A DNA stretch of 64,000 bases, from the NCBI GenBank assembly GCA_964036045.1, contig OZ038381.1, positions 138,104,306 through 138,168,305 of the forward strand, given 5' to 3'. The notes beneath the pieces were generated by a model. It searched no databases. It was not told the origin of the DNA and saw only the letters and a list, made by a program, of their open reading frames with translations. Made by a program: the position numbers and the translations under genes. Below are positions 44,372 to 54,496 of this stretch, in pieces; the stretch's first letter is position 1; the number at the start of each line of letters is the position of its first letter. Origin of the DNA: Eutreptiella sp. 'Long Island Sound 2002' (taxonomy: Eukaryota > Euglenozoa > Euglenophyceae > Eutreptiales > Eutreptiaceae).

Positions 44372-47300
44372 GGCTGGGCAGGAGCAGGACCGCAGTGCAC
44401 ATCCTCATCAACACGTGGGTGCCAGGCACACGGAGAATGCAGGGTGGACGGACGGAGGGAAGGCAAGGAGGGCTGCAGGAGGGGAAGACTCGAGGAGTCA
44501 GCAAGGGAAGGAGATGGTCGAGGACAGGCGTGGGGGATGCAAGGAGTAGAGGAAAGGCGAGGGGGCGGGGAGGAGCAAGAAGTGGCGGGGACACGGCCAG
44601 CGGTAGAGGATGGGCAGCATGGCAGCGGGGCATGAGGTGATGGCAGACGAAGACAAGAACCCCCAGAGGAGGGAACAGGGTCCGCGGCGACAGCGGCTGG
44701 GGCGGTGCAGTACGGGAGCGCCTACGGGTGCGGACGGAGCGGCCGGGCAGCAGGGCGCAGGAAGTTCCGTGGGTGCCGCACGAAGCTCGCCCCGGAGCGA
44801 GAAGCCTGACATGATGCAGAAGTACTTGTGGGCTGGTGTACTGTGGAGTGGTGTGCTGGTGGAGTACTGCAAGCGGTGGTATGGAACCGGGCAGCGATGC
44901 CAGATGCGCTGGGCCGGCGGGGTCACTCAGCGTGGGGTGGAGTCGGACAGGAGCCGGTCGAGAACATCCGGCGGTGACATGGAGCTGAGATGCCCGCTTG
45001 AAGCGATGGGCGTACGAGGATTGCATTGGCTATCCTGGGCCCCATGGGCGGTTCACTCTTGCCTGCCGCGTGAGAGATAGCTCGATCAGCCACTGGCACA
45101 AGTCGTGGCAGATCTCAACAACCCATCATCTCATCCATCCACAAGCAGGACCGCAATCCAGTCCGCATGTAAACGCTCCCCCTCGCCGTGAACCCATGGC
45201 GTTCCGGATGGGGTGAGAGTCCGGGAAGGAGGGCATAGCACAAAGGTTGGGGACAGTAGCACATCAGAGTGGGCAGGGTGAGGGTACGACCCAACACCAG
45301 GGGAAAGGGTAGGGACAACAGACTAGGGCATAGGTAGAACCCACAGGTGGCACACGCGGGAGAATGCATGGCAACGGCAGAGACGGCGGACGGAAATGTA
45401 CAGACAGGACCATCAGAGTGACAGAGGATAGGAGGCGAGGAGGGGGAAAATGGCGTGAGAGGGGGTGAGGGCACGGGGCGGCGAGGCAGGGGAAACGCAG
45501 AGAGGAGCAGAGGGCACACGCAGGGCGCGCGTGAGCAGCAATGAGCGTGACAAGAGAGGCAACCAAGGGAAAAAAGCAGGAGAACCAGAGGGACAGTGCC
45601 GCACGGGAGGGGGGGGGACGCAGGGGGCCAACAACGGCACAAAGGTACACCACATCTCGCGCAGAGAACCGCCATGCCGATGACCCGCATTGAACCGTAC
45701 CGACCACCCCGCCCCACCATCAGGGAGCTGATGGAGGGGAGGCCGGCAGGGCGGACGACGGGGGAATCTCCCTGAAGGGGTATCTCGGGAGGCCGCCCAA
45801 GTCGGCCTACAGGACGGAGGACAGGGCGGAGGCCGGAAGGCGCGTGAGATGGCGCGAGATACAGCCCTGGCGTGGGGAAGACCAGCAGAGAGCACACGGA
45901 GCAGGAGAGCAGCAGCAAGAGGGCGGGAAAGAGACAGGGGAGTGGGGGGGAGGGGAGGGGAGAGAAGAGAGGGAAGAGAGGAGAGGGACGCGAGGGAGGG
46001 GCGTCCACCTGGCATGGCCGGGGACCGCCAAGGGGCACTCCCCAGGAGGGCAAAGGGACGGGAGAACAGAGGGGAACCGTGACCCGGTGACCAGTGCAGT
46101 GCTGACGTGCGTGCATGCAGGGAGGAGGGTACCACAAGGCAGGAAGCACTGCTGGAAAGGGGGGGGGCGGACAAGAAGAAAAAACAACAAGCACCGCTGG
46201 AGGGCAAACAGCACAGAGCGAGTAGGCGGCGGGGGAGCGGAAAGGAGCATGCGGTGCAGCAGGGGGGACAGGGGTGGCGCGCAAGAAAAACAACAAAATC
46301 GCAGTTGACCAGGTGGGGAAAAGGCACGGGTACCGGGGGCGGGGCACCGAAGAAGAGCCCCCAACAGGTCAAGAAAGAAACACACCACCCAAACGAAAGG
46401 GGGAGGGAAGGGAGCGACCCGTGCTAGGCGCACGAAACGGTCCCCGGATGGATGAGGATCCAGTGGGCCCGCGCCAAAGGGTTGCTGGCGGCCTGGTGGG
46501 GTATAAACACGGGATGATGGGAAAAGGGGACGGGGCAGAGAAGGGCGTGTGGCTAGGGCCGCACAATAGCCCCAGGAGAATGGGAAGGCGCGGGGCGCGG
46601 GGAATAGGCCGTGATGGGTGACGGAATGTGGCACACGGGACAGGGACGGGGGCCGGGAAGGGAGCAACCCGTGCTAGGCGCACGAAAGGGTCCCTGGATG
46701 GATGAGGATCCAGTGGGCCCGCGCTACAGGGTTGCTGGCGGCCCGGTGGGGTATAAACACGGGATTAAGGGAGAAGGGGACGGGACAGAGAAGGGCGTGT
46801 GGCTAGGGCCGCACAACAGCCCCAGGAGAATGGGAAGGCGCGGGGCGCGGGGAATAGGCCGTGATGGGTGACGGGGCGTGGCACAAGGGAAAGGGGCCTC
46901 GCAGGGTTCCGAACCAGGGAAAGAGGGGAGGCGGAGAATACTGAGCAACAGCCCCGTGGGATTGGGAAACCAGTCGCCATGGAGTGGTGAACCATGGGCC
47001 AACCAAGGGGAGCCTGGCCACGGGAAGTCGGGAAAATGCCCTGAACTCCGGGACGGCCGTGAGGTGTCCGCAGGGGTGAGGGTTGATCCTGAGGTCCCCG
47101 GGTCAATGGCCTCAGTACACATAGGTTCACGCGTGAGCGGGACTTGAAGGAACGTGGAAAGGGTCGCCCCCTGGCCTCCAGCCGCGGATGGACGACACCC
47201 AAGTGCATCCTGGAGCCGAGTGGGAACTCTAACCCGTGAGGGAGGGGGAGCAGTGGAATGTGGTTGAGAGTGAGAAATGCTGCGCTGTCGGCGACGGCTA

Positions 47301-47593
47301 TCCACAGGAAACCCGCCTGCGGGCACCCAAAAGGCTGTGCTAGGGGGGGAAGGCCGGAGGATCCTTCGATGGCTGACCTGAAGGAGCTGAGACCCTGAGG
47401 GCAGGGACTGAAGGAAACCTACCGCAAGTCATGCCCCAGGGGAACCTGGTTGAAGTTCTCGGCCGTGAGGTGAGACAGTGGTCGCCAGGGGAACTGATGG
47501 TGGAGAGCTCTCCTTCCCGCCAGAGGCTGCCACCATGTAAAACAAACAAGGGGATGTCAGATGAGGCTGCGGACGCGGCCGCCCTTACTTACT
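44372..47593 (+). other. Purine-rich non-coding part of the LINE block
   Basis: No endonuclease or RT coding follows the ORF1-like frame. Long minus-strand frames here are Pro/Ser/Leu-rich shadows of the purine bias. Holds a 250-bp tandem duplication (46,401-46,905) and ends in TTACTTACTTAC. Confidence 0.5.
46401..46905 (+). repeat. Tandem duplication of about 250 bp, each copy with TATAAA
   Basis: GATGAGGATCCAGTGGGCCC at 46,451 recurs at 46,701. Each unit has GGTGGGGTATAAACACGGG (TATAAA at 46,502 and 46,752). Two units only. A promoter role is possible but not shown. Confidence 0.75.
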
Positions 47594-48546
47594 TACTCTC
47601 CTTCAACAGGTAAACTCCAAACTCCAAATACAAACCTACAAAACAAAAAATAGCAGTCCCAGCAGCGCGAAAAAACAGCTCGCTGCAACAAGAGCTAAAC
47701 AACAAAAAAAACACTGCAAAGAGTACCAAGGGAAGCGAGCAAACACAGCAAGCGGGCAGACACGGTAGATCTGGCGTGTGCCGCTCCAAAAACTGGTCCG
47801 GAAACCCCACTTCGAAACTGCTGCCTTGACTGAACAAATGACTCGGAGGCCTGAAAACAAAGAAAGGGGATCTCCAAGGTAACAGGTCACCAAACAGGGT
47901 GAGTACATGATGCTGCTCAATGCCTCTTATCAGGAGCACGGTGCTACTCTGAGTTCGGAGACAAGGTAGCAAACCATGTACAGACAAAACACACAGTCGT
48001 ACGGAGCACTGCCTTTCAACATGCTACTCGCAGAACCTTCAGAGGTTCACCCGCGGGCGTTGCACCCTTAAAAGGTCGGCCTTTTCCTTGTGTGGCCTGC
48101 CTGCGCGGCCTAGTTGTTGTTGTTGGGGCTTCAGAATCATGCTTTACAAGCGACCCAGCAGCGGCGGCCGCACACAGCGCCGTTTTCACTACTACTATCC
48201 ACACCAGTGACCTTTCTGAATCCACAGCACTGCCCAAAAGGCGGCGAACTTGCTGCCGCGCTGCACCGTGATACTCAGTCATAAAACAGCTATCGTTCTG
48301 CGTTGCTGTCACAGTTCTGATCTCGCTGTCCATCAGTCTAACAGGCATGATGCCTACGTACCCTGCTCCCAACACTTGTTTGTAGGGCGTTAACGCTCTG
48401 CATTCACCTGCCGCTGCTTGCTGCAGCGTGTAGCGGCGTTGAAGAGCGACGGATCGTACTTGCCTGTCCCACGCAGTTTTACAAGGAAGAGGATGCCGAT
48501 CAACAGGCAGTGGACAAGAATCCCCAGGCGCCACCTGCACCTTCAA
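47594..48546. repeat. 0.94-kb direct duplication flanking the LINE block, right copy
   Basis: Partner of 39,171-40,106. Preceded by TTACTTACTTAC, a short tandem tail that could be the 3' end of the LINE block. Confidence 0.85.
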
Positions 48547-48615
48547 GCCCTCTGACATTTTTTGCAAATAGGACAACGGATATATCTTCTCAGGCAAAGG
48601 CGCGTTCAGCTTCAT
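48016..48615 (-). CDS. Unrecognised 200-codon open frame in element F
   Basis: ATG at 48,615, about 117 bp inside the 5' LTR, the place of a gag start. Seen: PCKTAWDRQVRSVALQRRYT, SEIRTVTATQNDSCFMTEYH and an Ala-rich block. No zinc knuckle or known domain. The second copy at 39.58-40.1 kb keeps most of the protein sequence but is interrupted, which suggests real coding once. It could be an element-specific gag or a captured fragment. Confidence 0.45.
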   Translation of the reverse strand: MKLNAPLPEKIYPLSYLQKMSEGLKVQVAPGDSCPLPVDRHPLPCKTAWDRQVRSVALQRRYTLQQAAAGECRALTPYKQVLGAGYVGIMPVRLMDSEIRTVTATQNDSCFMTEYHGAARQQVRRLLGSAVDSERSLVWIVVVKTALCAAAAAGSLVKHDSEAPTTTTRPRRQATQGKGRPFKGATPAGEPLKVLRVAC

Positions 48616-48731
48616 AGGCGGCTGTACCTTGATGCGCAGCGAACAGTAACTGGACTCCCGAAATTCTGCTGTACCTCACGTTAGCAACAAAATTGCGAAA
48701 CCAAATATGTTGATCACGGAAGCTTTTTGAT

Positions 48732-48970
48732 TGTAACACGCTGGTGTCTACGAGTGTCTATTTTCCAACTATCCCATGCGAAGCACAAGTCCAAGTCACT
48801 GACTGTGAGCAAAAAGCATGCCTGTGCAAACAGAAATATTTGTACTATACAAGCATGCCGAAAAATACAACAGACACCCAGACCTTTACTCCTTCTCATG
48901 ATCTGCACTAATTTGCATCACATCGCACTCGCGCCTTCTGACTAGTCGCACTGGCGCCTGCACAACTGCA
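48732..48970 (-). repeat. 5' LTR of element F
   Basis: Starts TGTAACACGCTG and ends CAACTGCA on the plus strand. Directly followed by the pol sequence of element D. Confidence 0.8.
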
Positions 48971-50838
48971 TCTTCCCAGTCCTGTCTGCTTGACACTAAC
49001 CCTATCTTCTGGGTCTGTGACCAAGAGCCTGTGAAAACATTTCAGAGGGCCCCCCCTCCTGAAAGAGCTAAACTAAAGCGATGGTGGACCTACCTCAGTC
49101 AGTTCAGGCTGACTGTCCACCATATACAGGGTAGAAAGAACGAGATGGCTGACTATATATCTCGTAACAACTTCAACGCCCTGTGAGGTGAGAGCTCAGA
49201 GGCGTTGGCCAAAGAGGTGTTCCAGCGCATGGATGTCCAGCTGGACCTATCCATGCGCACTGCAGGTGTACTGGAGGGCTGGAGGTTGAGAGACTACCAT
49301 GCGGAGTACAAATGCGTACTCAACTCCCTCAGTGATGGCCTAGAGGCGAGCCTGATAGACGGCGACTGTTGGTATAAGGATAACCAATATCTGTATTATA
49401 AAGACCGCATAGTGGTGCCTGAGGCACAACTGGATGGTTGCCTACAGTGGGCCCATCTCAGTTCTTGGCGCACAGGGTGCAACCGGTCTGTTGACTTCTT
49501 CAGAAAGCCCTTCTACTCCCAACTAACCTGTGTTGAGCTACGTGCCCGTATGCAGTCCATAGTGCACTTCTGTGGCTTCCACGCCAGGAAACAGAGCAAC
49601 TCACGTGACCGGGGACTGGTCTTTAGTCTGCCTATCCCCTACTGTGCTAATTATCTGTTGTACGTGGAGTTTTCGACGGTCTGCCTAAGTTTGGTGGGTA
49701 TTACAGTTGTTTGGTTGTCACCAATGGCCTACTTCATTTCGCCCCTGCGTTCCCCTGCAACAAAAAGATCACAGGGGAACCAACTGTGAACATTTTGGTT
49801 GAACAATGGTTCAAACACTAAGGACCTCCTAAGGAGCTGCACTCTGACGAGGACGTACGTATCCGGAGTGACACGGGATGGTACAAGCAAGTACTGGACG
49901 CCCTGAGCGTCCATGTGACCACAGGTGTGCCCTACACTCACACTTCTAACCCTCTGTTCGAGAGACAGAACCGTGTGTTGGAGCAGAACCTCAGGATTCT
50001 GATGAAACAAGAGCGTACAAAAGATTCAGTGCGCCTGTTACCCTGGGCTGTCCTAACCATGAACTCTCGGGAGAGTTACTCAACAGGCTGTACCCCCCAC
50101 GAACTGTTCCATGGGGGGCAGCCTGCGTGGTTTGTCAAACCCCCTTTTCCAGAGGACTACAAGAGCCCCGCAGGGGACGTGCTGGAGCATAGGCAGGACC
50201 TGGCTAACCTGGCTAGAGCTAACCTGGAACACGTTCGAGAACGTGAGTTGACTGGGCGTAACCGCACGAGACGTCCTGCCATCTTCAAGGTTGGGGACCT
50301 TGTGCTGGTACACCACTCGTGATTGCCGACGTGGCCCCCCAACTGTTTGCAGGACCCTTACTTTGGGCCTTACCGCATTATAAAGATAGAAGGATCCAGG
50401 ATCCATGTGAGGTGCACTCCCCGCCTAGGTGGAGAGCTACTTTGTGCACCCACATAGCTGAGACATTACCACTCGCCTGACGAACCGTCCTGGGACGAGT
50501 GGCGTCTGTCTGACAGAGAGGTCGAGCGCATCGACCTAGAGACCGCTGCCAACCCTGAGGAGGCAGACAAACTTGAACAAATGACTGCCGATGAGATGGC
50601 AGTCGATGGCTACTACGTGGTTGCAGGTATTGCACGCCACGAGTATAAACAGGGCTGGAAATTCCTTACCCTGTGGGACGGATATGGGCTATCTGAGGCA
50701 ACGTGGGAGCCCATGTCTGCCTTTATACAGCCAGATGGGGGTATCAACCCCATCTTTCGTTCCTACCTCGTTGAGAACAACGAGGGACAGTTACTAACCC
50801 GTGCTGAGACTCTGTTCCAGGGTAAGAAGGAAAGCTAA
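48971..50838 (+). pseudogene. Element D pol, piece 4 (RNase H end, integrase, chromodomain)
   Basis: Continues with WVCDQEPVKTFQRAPPPERA and HHIQGRKNEMADYISRNN, then the integrase finger region (CGFHARKQ), the core with LHSDEDVRIRSDTGWYKQ and NPLFERQNRVLEQNLR, and a chromodomain (GWKFLTLWDGYGLSEATWEP). Broken by TGA 49,194, a frameshift near 49,665-49,700, TAA 49,819, TGA 50,320 and TAG 50,455. Closely related to element B but a different copy and orientation. Its end at 50,836 is aligned with the B pol end. Confidence 0.85.
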
Positions 50839-53279
50839 TCTCCTTGTGCCTATCTATTTATTGTGCCTAACCGAACTCAGGAGGTTGCAAGCTTGGGGAG
50901 GCGTTGGTATACCCAAGACATCCCCTCCTCCAGCTGGGAGTCTCCTTTGGGCCACTCCTGCAGGAGTATTGGCTCCACCCGGATGTACACTTCCCCCGCA
51001 CCGAGTGAGAAGCAACACTGAGGATCCTTGGAACACCACCAGGCCGCTTATTCTGTTTGCAGCCCAATGGTGGATGCATCCTATTCGTTTAAATTCCCAG
51101 ACCAGCTCTGAATTACCTAAACGTTTTCCTCTCGACCCCTTCTTTGTAAGGGAAGGATGGCCTTCTCCTGGTCACCCTTGGATCGACACCGGGACACTGC
51201 AATGACACAAGAGCAAGAAGTCCACCAACTTTAATCTGAATCCAAGTATCAACAATAATACAAGTAGAGAATAGACATCCCCTGAGAGGAAGGGAAGTTG
51301 AATGGACAAATATGAACACAAGACCTCATACCTGACCTTTATGCAAATGGGCAGTTTCCGCTCTCCATCGGGTATGGGGATATGGAGTCGGGAAATGCCC
51401 TCAAAACACACAAATTCAGCAATTCTATGTTACAATAACATGTCCCAATGGACTGCACACAAGGTCCCACAGTGAAAGCAAGCGAGCAATGGCACTCAGG
51501 AGTTAGGCCTCAAACCCCACCCATAGTACATCGAAGGGGGCGTCCATAAGGGTGCACTAAGGACCTCTCAATCGTCAAAAATAGGCAAAATCGAGGTATT
51601 TTCTATGGGTGCCCCGGGCAGCCAAGGCAGGACCCATGGCTCATGAGATGGGAAGCAGGACCGAAGACTCATATCTAGCTGCAGGACTTGGCTTTAGGTC
51701 CGAGCTTAAAGATATGGGCCCGCCAATTGACCACAGGTAGAACCTGAAATTGGGGTCCCAAAATGGATGATTGGCATACCCAAAAAATGAGCTAAAAATG
51801 AAAGTATCCCCAAGGGCTTTCCTCCATGATGGCTGGGAGACGGGACTCAACGCTCGGTGTAAAACCCTATGGGACTCGAATGTGGGCTTACACGTACTTG
51901 AGTCCCAACGATCTCCATTGGCCATGGCATGGTCATGGCCAGAATGGTACCGACAAGTGCCAAAATGGCAAAATTGTCCACACTCACCTTGGCAGAGCTC
52001 CGTTTGGGTGGGAGGTTGGGTTCGCCCACGTGGTGTGTGAGTTATGGGGACCAATGTGCATAAGCTACATACCACATATGGTCCATTGGTCCATGCGTCT
52101 GGCTTGCACGGGGGGTCTGAAAATAGTGCAGGTCGAGCGAAAAATATAGAAAATGGCAGAAAATGGCCAAAAATGCGCATACTCATGGTGGGGGCAAATG
52201 GAGCACATGTCCAACTTCGACCGGGCTGTGCCCTAGATTTGCGACCAAATACTATGTGTCCAACATACCTTTTGGGCGTCGACCAAACCCTCTGGGTTTG
52301 GGAATGGCAGGGTGACCAAGTGAACCCATGATTTGGGATTGACCCAAATTGCCCACATAGTGGCCTTCGTGTGCCAAGCCCAAAAGGAGTTATCGGCTAG
52401 ATTCAAGATATGTTGGGCACCCAAGTATGTACTCCCATTACATTGTTGGGTCATGATGTCGCTTGAGCGCAACGTTGAGATACAAGGTCGCCACTTGACA
52501 TCATGACGGCCCAAAAATAGTAAAATTGATGAAAAAACACGAAAAATGGACTTGAAATCCCCACAAATATATTATAATATCTCCGTCTTGAATCGAATAT
52601 CCGGCAATTTCCTTCACACACTATGCCTCGGTACCGTGGACCCCCAATCTCACACCTGGGGTCCATTTGGGGTGCAATGGAAGGTTACTTGCGCTGCTCC
52701 CCAAGTGGGCACGTGGAAAAATGGAAAAATGCAAATAATACACCTTGCTTGCACCGCATTGCTTTGGCTGTGCTCTCCATAGGTCTTTGGGTGAATGTTA
52801 GGCTTTCAAGTGTTCGTTTGGGTTGGGAAGAAGGGCTGCGCTAAATATTGGGTCCATTGGTGGGCTTGTCTCAGAATGGCATACCCGCCAAATGGGCACA
52901 CGAAATGACCCATATTTGGTCAACAACCCTACCCAAGCCTTATATACCCAACCTAGTGGCCTAGGACCAAAGTATGCCTACATTCTTATGTAGCTTTGGT
53001 CCCTGAACAGACATGTAAGTGCTTGGGTTAGAAATCGACCTCATTTCCGAAAGTCGATTTTCGACATGCAAGCACAAAATGTGGCCAAGTGGGTTATAAT
53101 GGACATTTCTGCACACTCCGGGGAAGGCAAGTGATATGACCCGGTTGTTAACGTGTGCTAAGAGGGAGATTCTACCAACTCAACATTTTTCTACATGTAC
53201 TTGGGCGCCAAGTACATGAGATTGCCCAATTTTCGGAAAATTCCAAAAATGTATAACCCTTTGTGCATATTGAGTTGGG
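50839..53279. other. Non-coding region after element D
   Basis: The first 350 bp probably hold the 3' untranslated part or LTR of D. The rest is AT-richer, with phrases such as CCCAAAAT repeated irregularly, and resembles 4.2-6.3 kb in style. No gene, no paired LTR recognised. Confidence 0.45.
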
Positions 53280-53289
53280 ACCCAATGGC

Positions 53290-53633
53290 CTCAACATGAG
53301 GTTTGAGGTTTCAGGTTTGAGGTTTGATTTTGCAGGTACTAGGCGTTCTTTGGCCCCGGGGGGCCACCTGGTTGGGCCAGGTGATATCCTCCCCACCGGG
53401 ACCTAGTGGGGGGCCCTTCATGACACACCTCCTGCCTGGTGGCGGAGTTCCCCGGGTTCATGGGGCTCGGAGCCCTGTCCCTCCCCGGCTTTCCCATTTG
53501 GCCACTCCCCGGTCAGTGCGTCACTTAGCAACCGTGGTTGCAGGCGCTTACCCGCTATGCCGCCCCCCTGATGCGTGGTCGCCCGGGCTGCCGGCGCAGC
53601 CGGGCCCGTGCTACTGGCTTGTTGCAAGTGGGA
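53290..53633 (-). mobile_element. SINE, copy 2, with 10-bp target-site duplication
   Basis: ACCCAATGGC stands at 53,280-53,289 and again at 53,634-53,643. On the minus strand: box A-like GGCATAGCGGGTAAGCGCC (53,543-53,561) and its hairpin GCAACCACGGTTGC, a weaker box-B-like GGGCTCCGAGCCC (53,463-53,475), a conserved body, and a tail of AAACCTC-type units (53,298-53,330). The layout fits a tRNA-derived SINE. The right duplication touches the inverted repeat of the next element. Confidence 0.75.
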
Positions 53634-53643
53634 ACCCAATGGC

Positions 53644-53674
53644 TTAGGCGGCCGAAACAGGTACGCTTTTGTAC
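53644..53674 (+). repeat. Left inverted repeat of the 6.3-kb element
   Basis: Begins TTAGGCGGC and ends CAGGTACGCTTTTGTAC. Two differences from the right end. Confidence 0.9.
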
Positions 53675-53912
53675 TGCTCTTTTTAAAAAAAAAACACCGA
53701 GAAATGATGTGGGCTTTTTCAGTGAATTACCCTGTTCTTGTGACCCTGATTTTTCATGCTTGTTTTTTCAGTTAAAAAAGCTACCTTTTTCGTGTCGTTG
53801 CAACAAACGGGGCTCCTTTGTACTAGTGCGTACGATGGTATCTCGATATGGAAGGACAACCCACTGTGTGACGCACCTCGTGTCGGTTATTACGCCTTTT
53901 TTTCTGCAACAG

Positions 53913-53930
53913 ATTGCGAGGCCTCGCAAT
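53913..53930. repeat. Palindromic site 1
   Basis: ATTGCGAGGCCTCGCAAT, perfect 18-bp palindrome, non-coding. Confidence 0.9.
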
Positions 53931-54017
53931 GCAAGGATTCGATTTGATTTGTTTCACCAGAAGCGAATGCATGGAAAATTGGCATCAGGGTAATTACGAC
54001 AAATAACATTCTTTTTT

Positions 54018-54037
54018 GAATGCGAGGCCTCGCATTC
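54018..54037. repeat. Palindromic site 2
   Basis: GAATGCGAGGCCTCGCATTC, perfect 20-bp palindrome. Outer arms differ from site 1 yet stay symmetric. Confidence 0.9.
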
Positions 54038-54080
54038 CATTTCAAAATATTCGCAAAAGGTATAGTTTCGGGAATCGAAA

Positions 54081-54094
54081 TGCGAGGCCTCGCA
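54081..54094. repeat. Palindromic site 3
   Basis: TGCGAGGCCTCGCA, perfect 14-bp core; outer arms not symmetric. Confidence 0.85.
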
Positions 54095-54496
54095 ATAATG
54101 GAACAGAAAACAATAAAATGGACATATCCACCAACTACACAGCATGTGCATTCCCTTGATGGGCGCTGCTGCATGGGTGCCCATACACGGCCCGCCGGCA
54201 TCTCCAGTTTTCATACTGCGGTCACCGCTGGCTTCACTGCCCAACAGCGATGGTGGCGGTCTGCAACGGGGTACCGCAAGTGTGATAAACAAGAGAAATG
54301 TGGGACTAGCTGACCATTACCAGCAACCAAAAATGCGCACGCGCGGCGGATTTGCGCGCAAAGATCGATATGCGTGTGTCGTGTGTGCAGCGCTGTGCTG
54401 GCAAGAAATTTTATTTAACTGTAGCATTAAAGGAACCTGTTTTTCGTGGAATCGTATAATAAAATGCACATTTTTGATTCTTTGAGATGATTGTAT

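Larger units (their letters stand above)
40107..47593 (+). mobile_element. LINE-derived block (ORF2 3' end followed by an ORF1-like frame)
   Basis: A 5'-truncated LINE ORF2 end (RNase H, zinc motif) is followed by a 3'-like spacer, then an 868-codon ORF1-like frame in the same orientation, then 3.2 kb of non-coding purine-rich DNA ending in (TTAC)3. ORF2 before ORF1 suggests two related elements head to tail, the second lacking its ORF2. The block is strongly G+A-rich on the plus strand and flanked by 0.94-kb direct duplications. Confidence 0.65.
37714..48970 (-). mobile_element. Element F: LTR retrotransposon carrying a nested LINE block
   Basis: LTRs of 238-239 bp start TG and end CA. The flanks are TCTTT (37,709-37,713) and TCTTC (48,971-48,975), a 5-bp duplication with one change. 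On the minus strand the sequence next to the left LTR is GGAGGGGAG (37,952-37,960), a polypurine tract, so the element faces left. Removing the LINE block and one long duplicate leaves about 2.8 kb with no pol: non-autonomous, like E. The RNase H frame of element D is restored across the insertion. Confidence 0.85.
53675..54496 (+). other. 5' non-coding part of the 6.3-kb element
   Basis: No gene. Holds three palindromic sites (53,913, 54,018, 54,081) upstream of the first gene, where regulatory or transposase-binding sites would be expected. Confidence 0.5.

Noticed and set aside
41269-47326. Many long minus-strand frames in the LINE block
   Set aside because: Pro/Ser/Leu/Cys-rich shadows of strongly purine-rich plus-strand DNA; none has a motif, and real coding (RNase H, ORF1-like) is on the plus strand.
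39171-48546. Reading the 0.94-kb repeats as LTRs of one large element
   Set aside because: They do not begin TG and end CA, no polypurine tract or 5-bp duplication flanks them, and the interior carries LINE-type RNase H and zinc motifs.
1-50457. Reassigned UGA codon
   Set aside because: TAG and TAA also interrupt the same frames, the dUTPase and B pol frames end normally, and mutational decay explains the TGAs.
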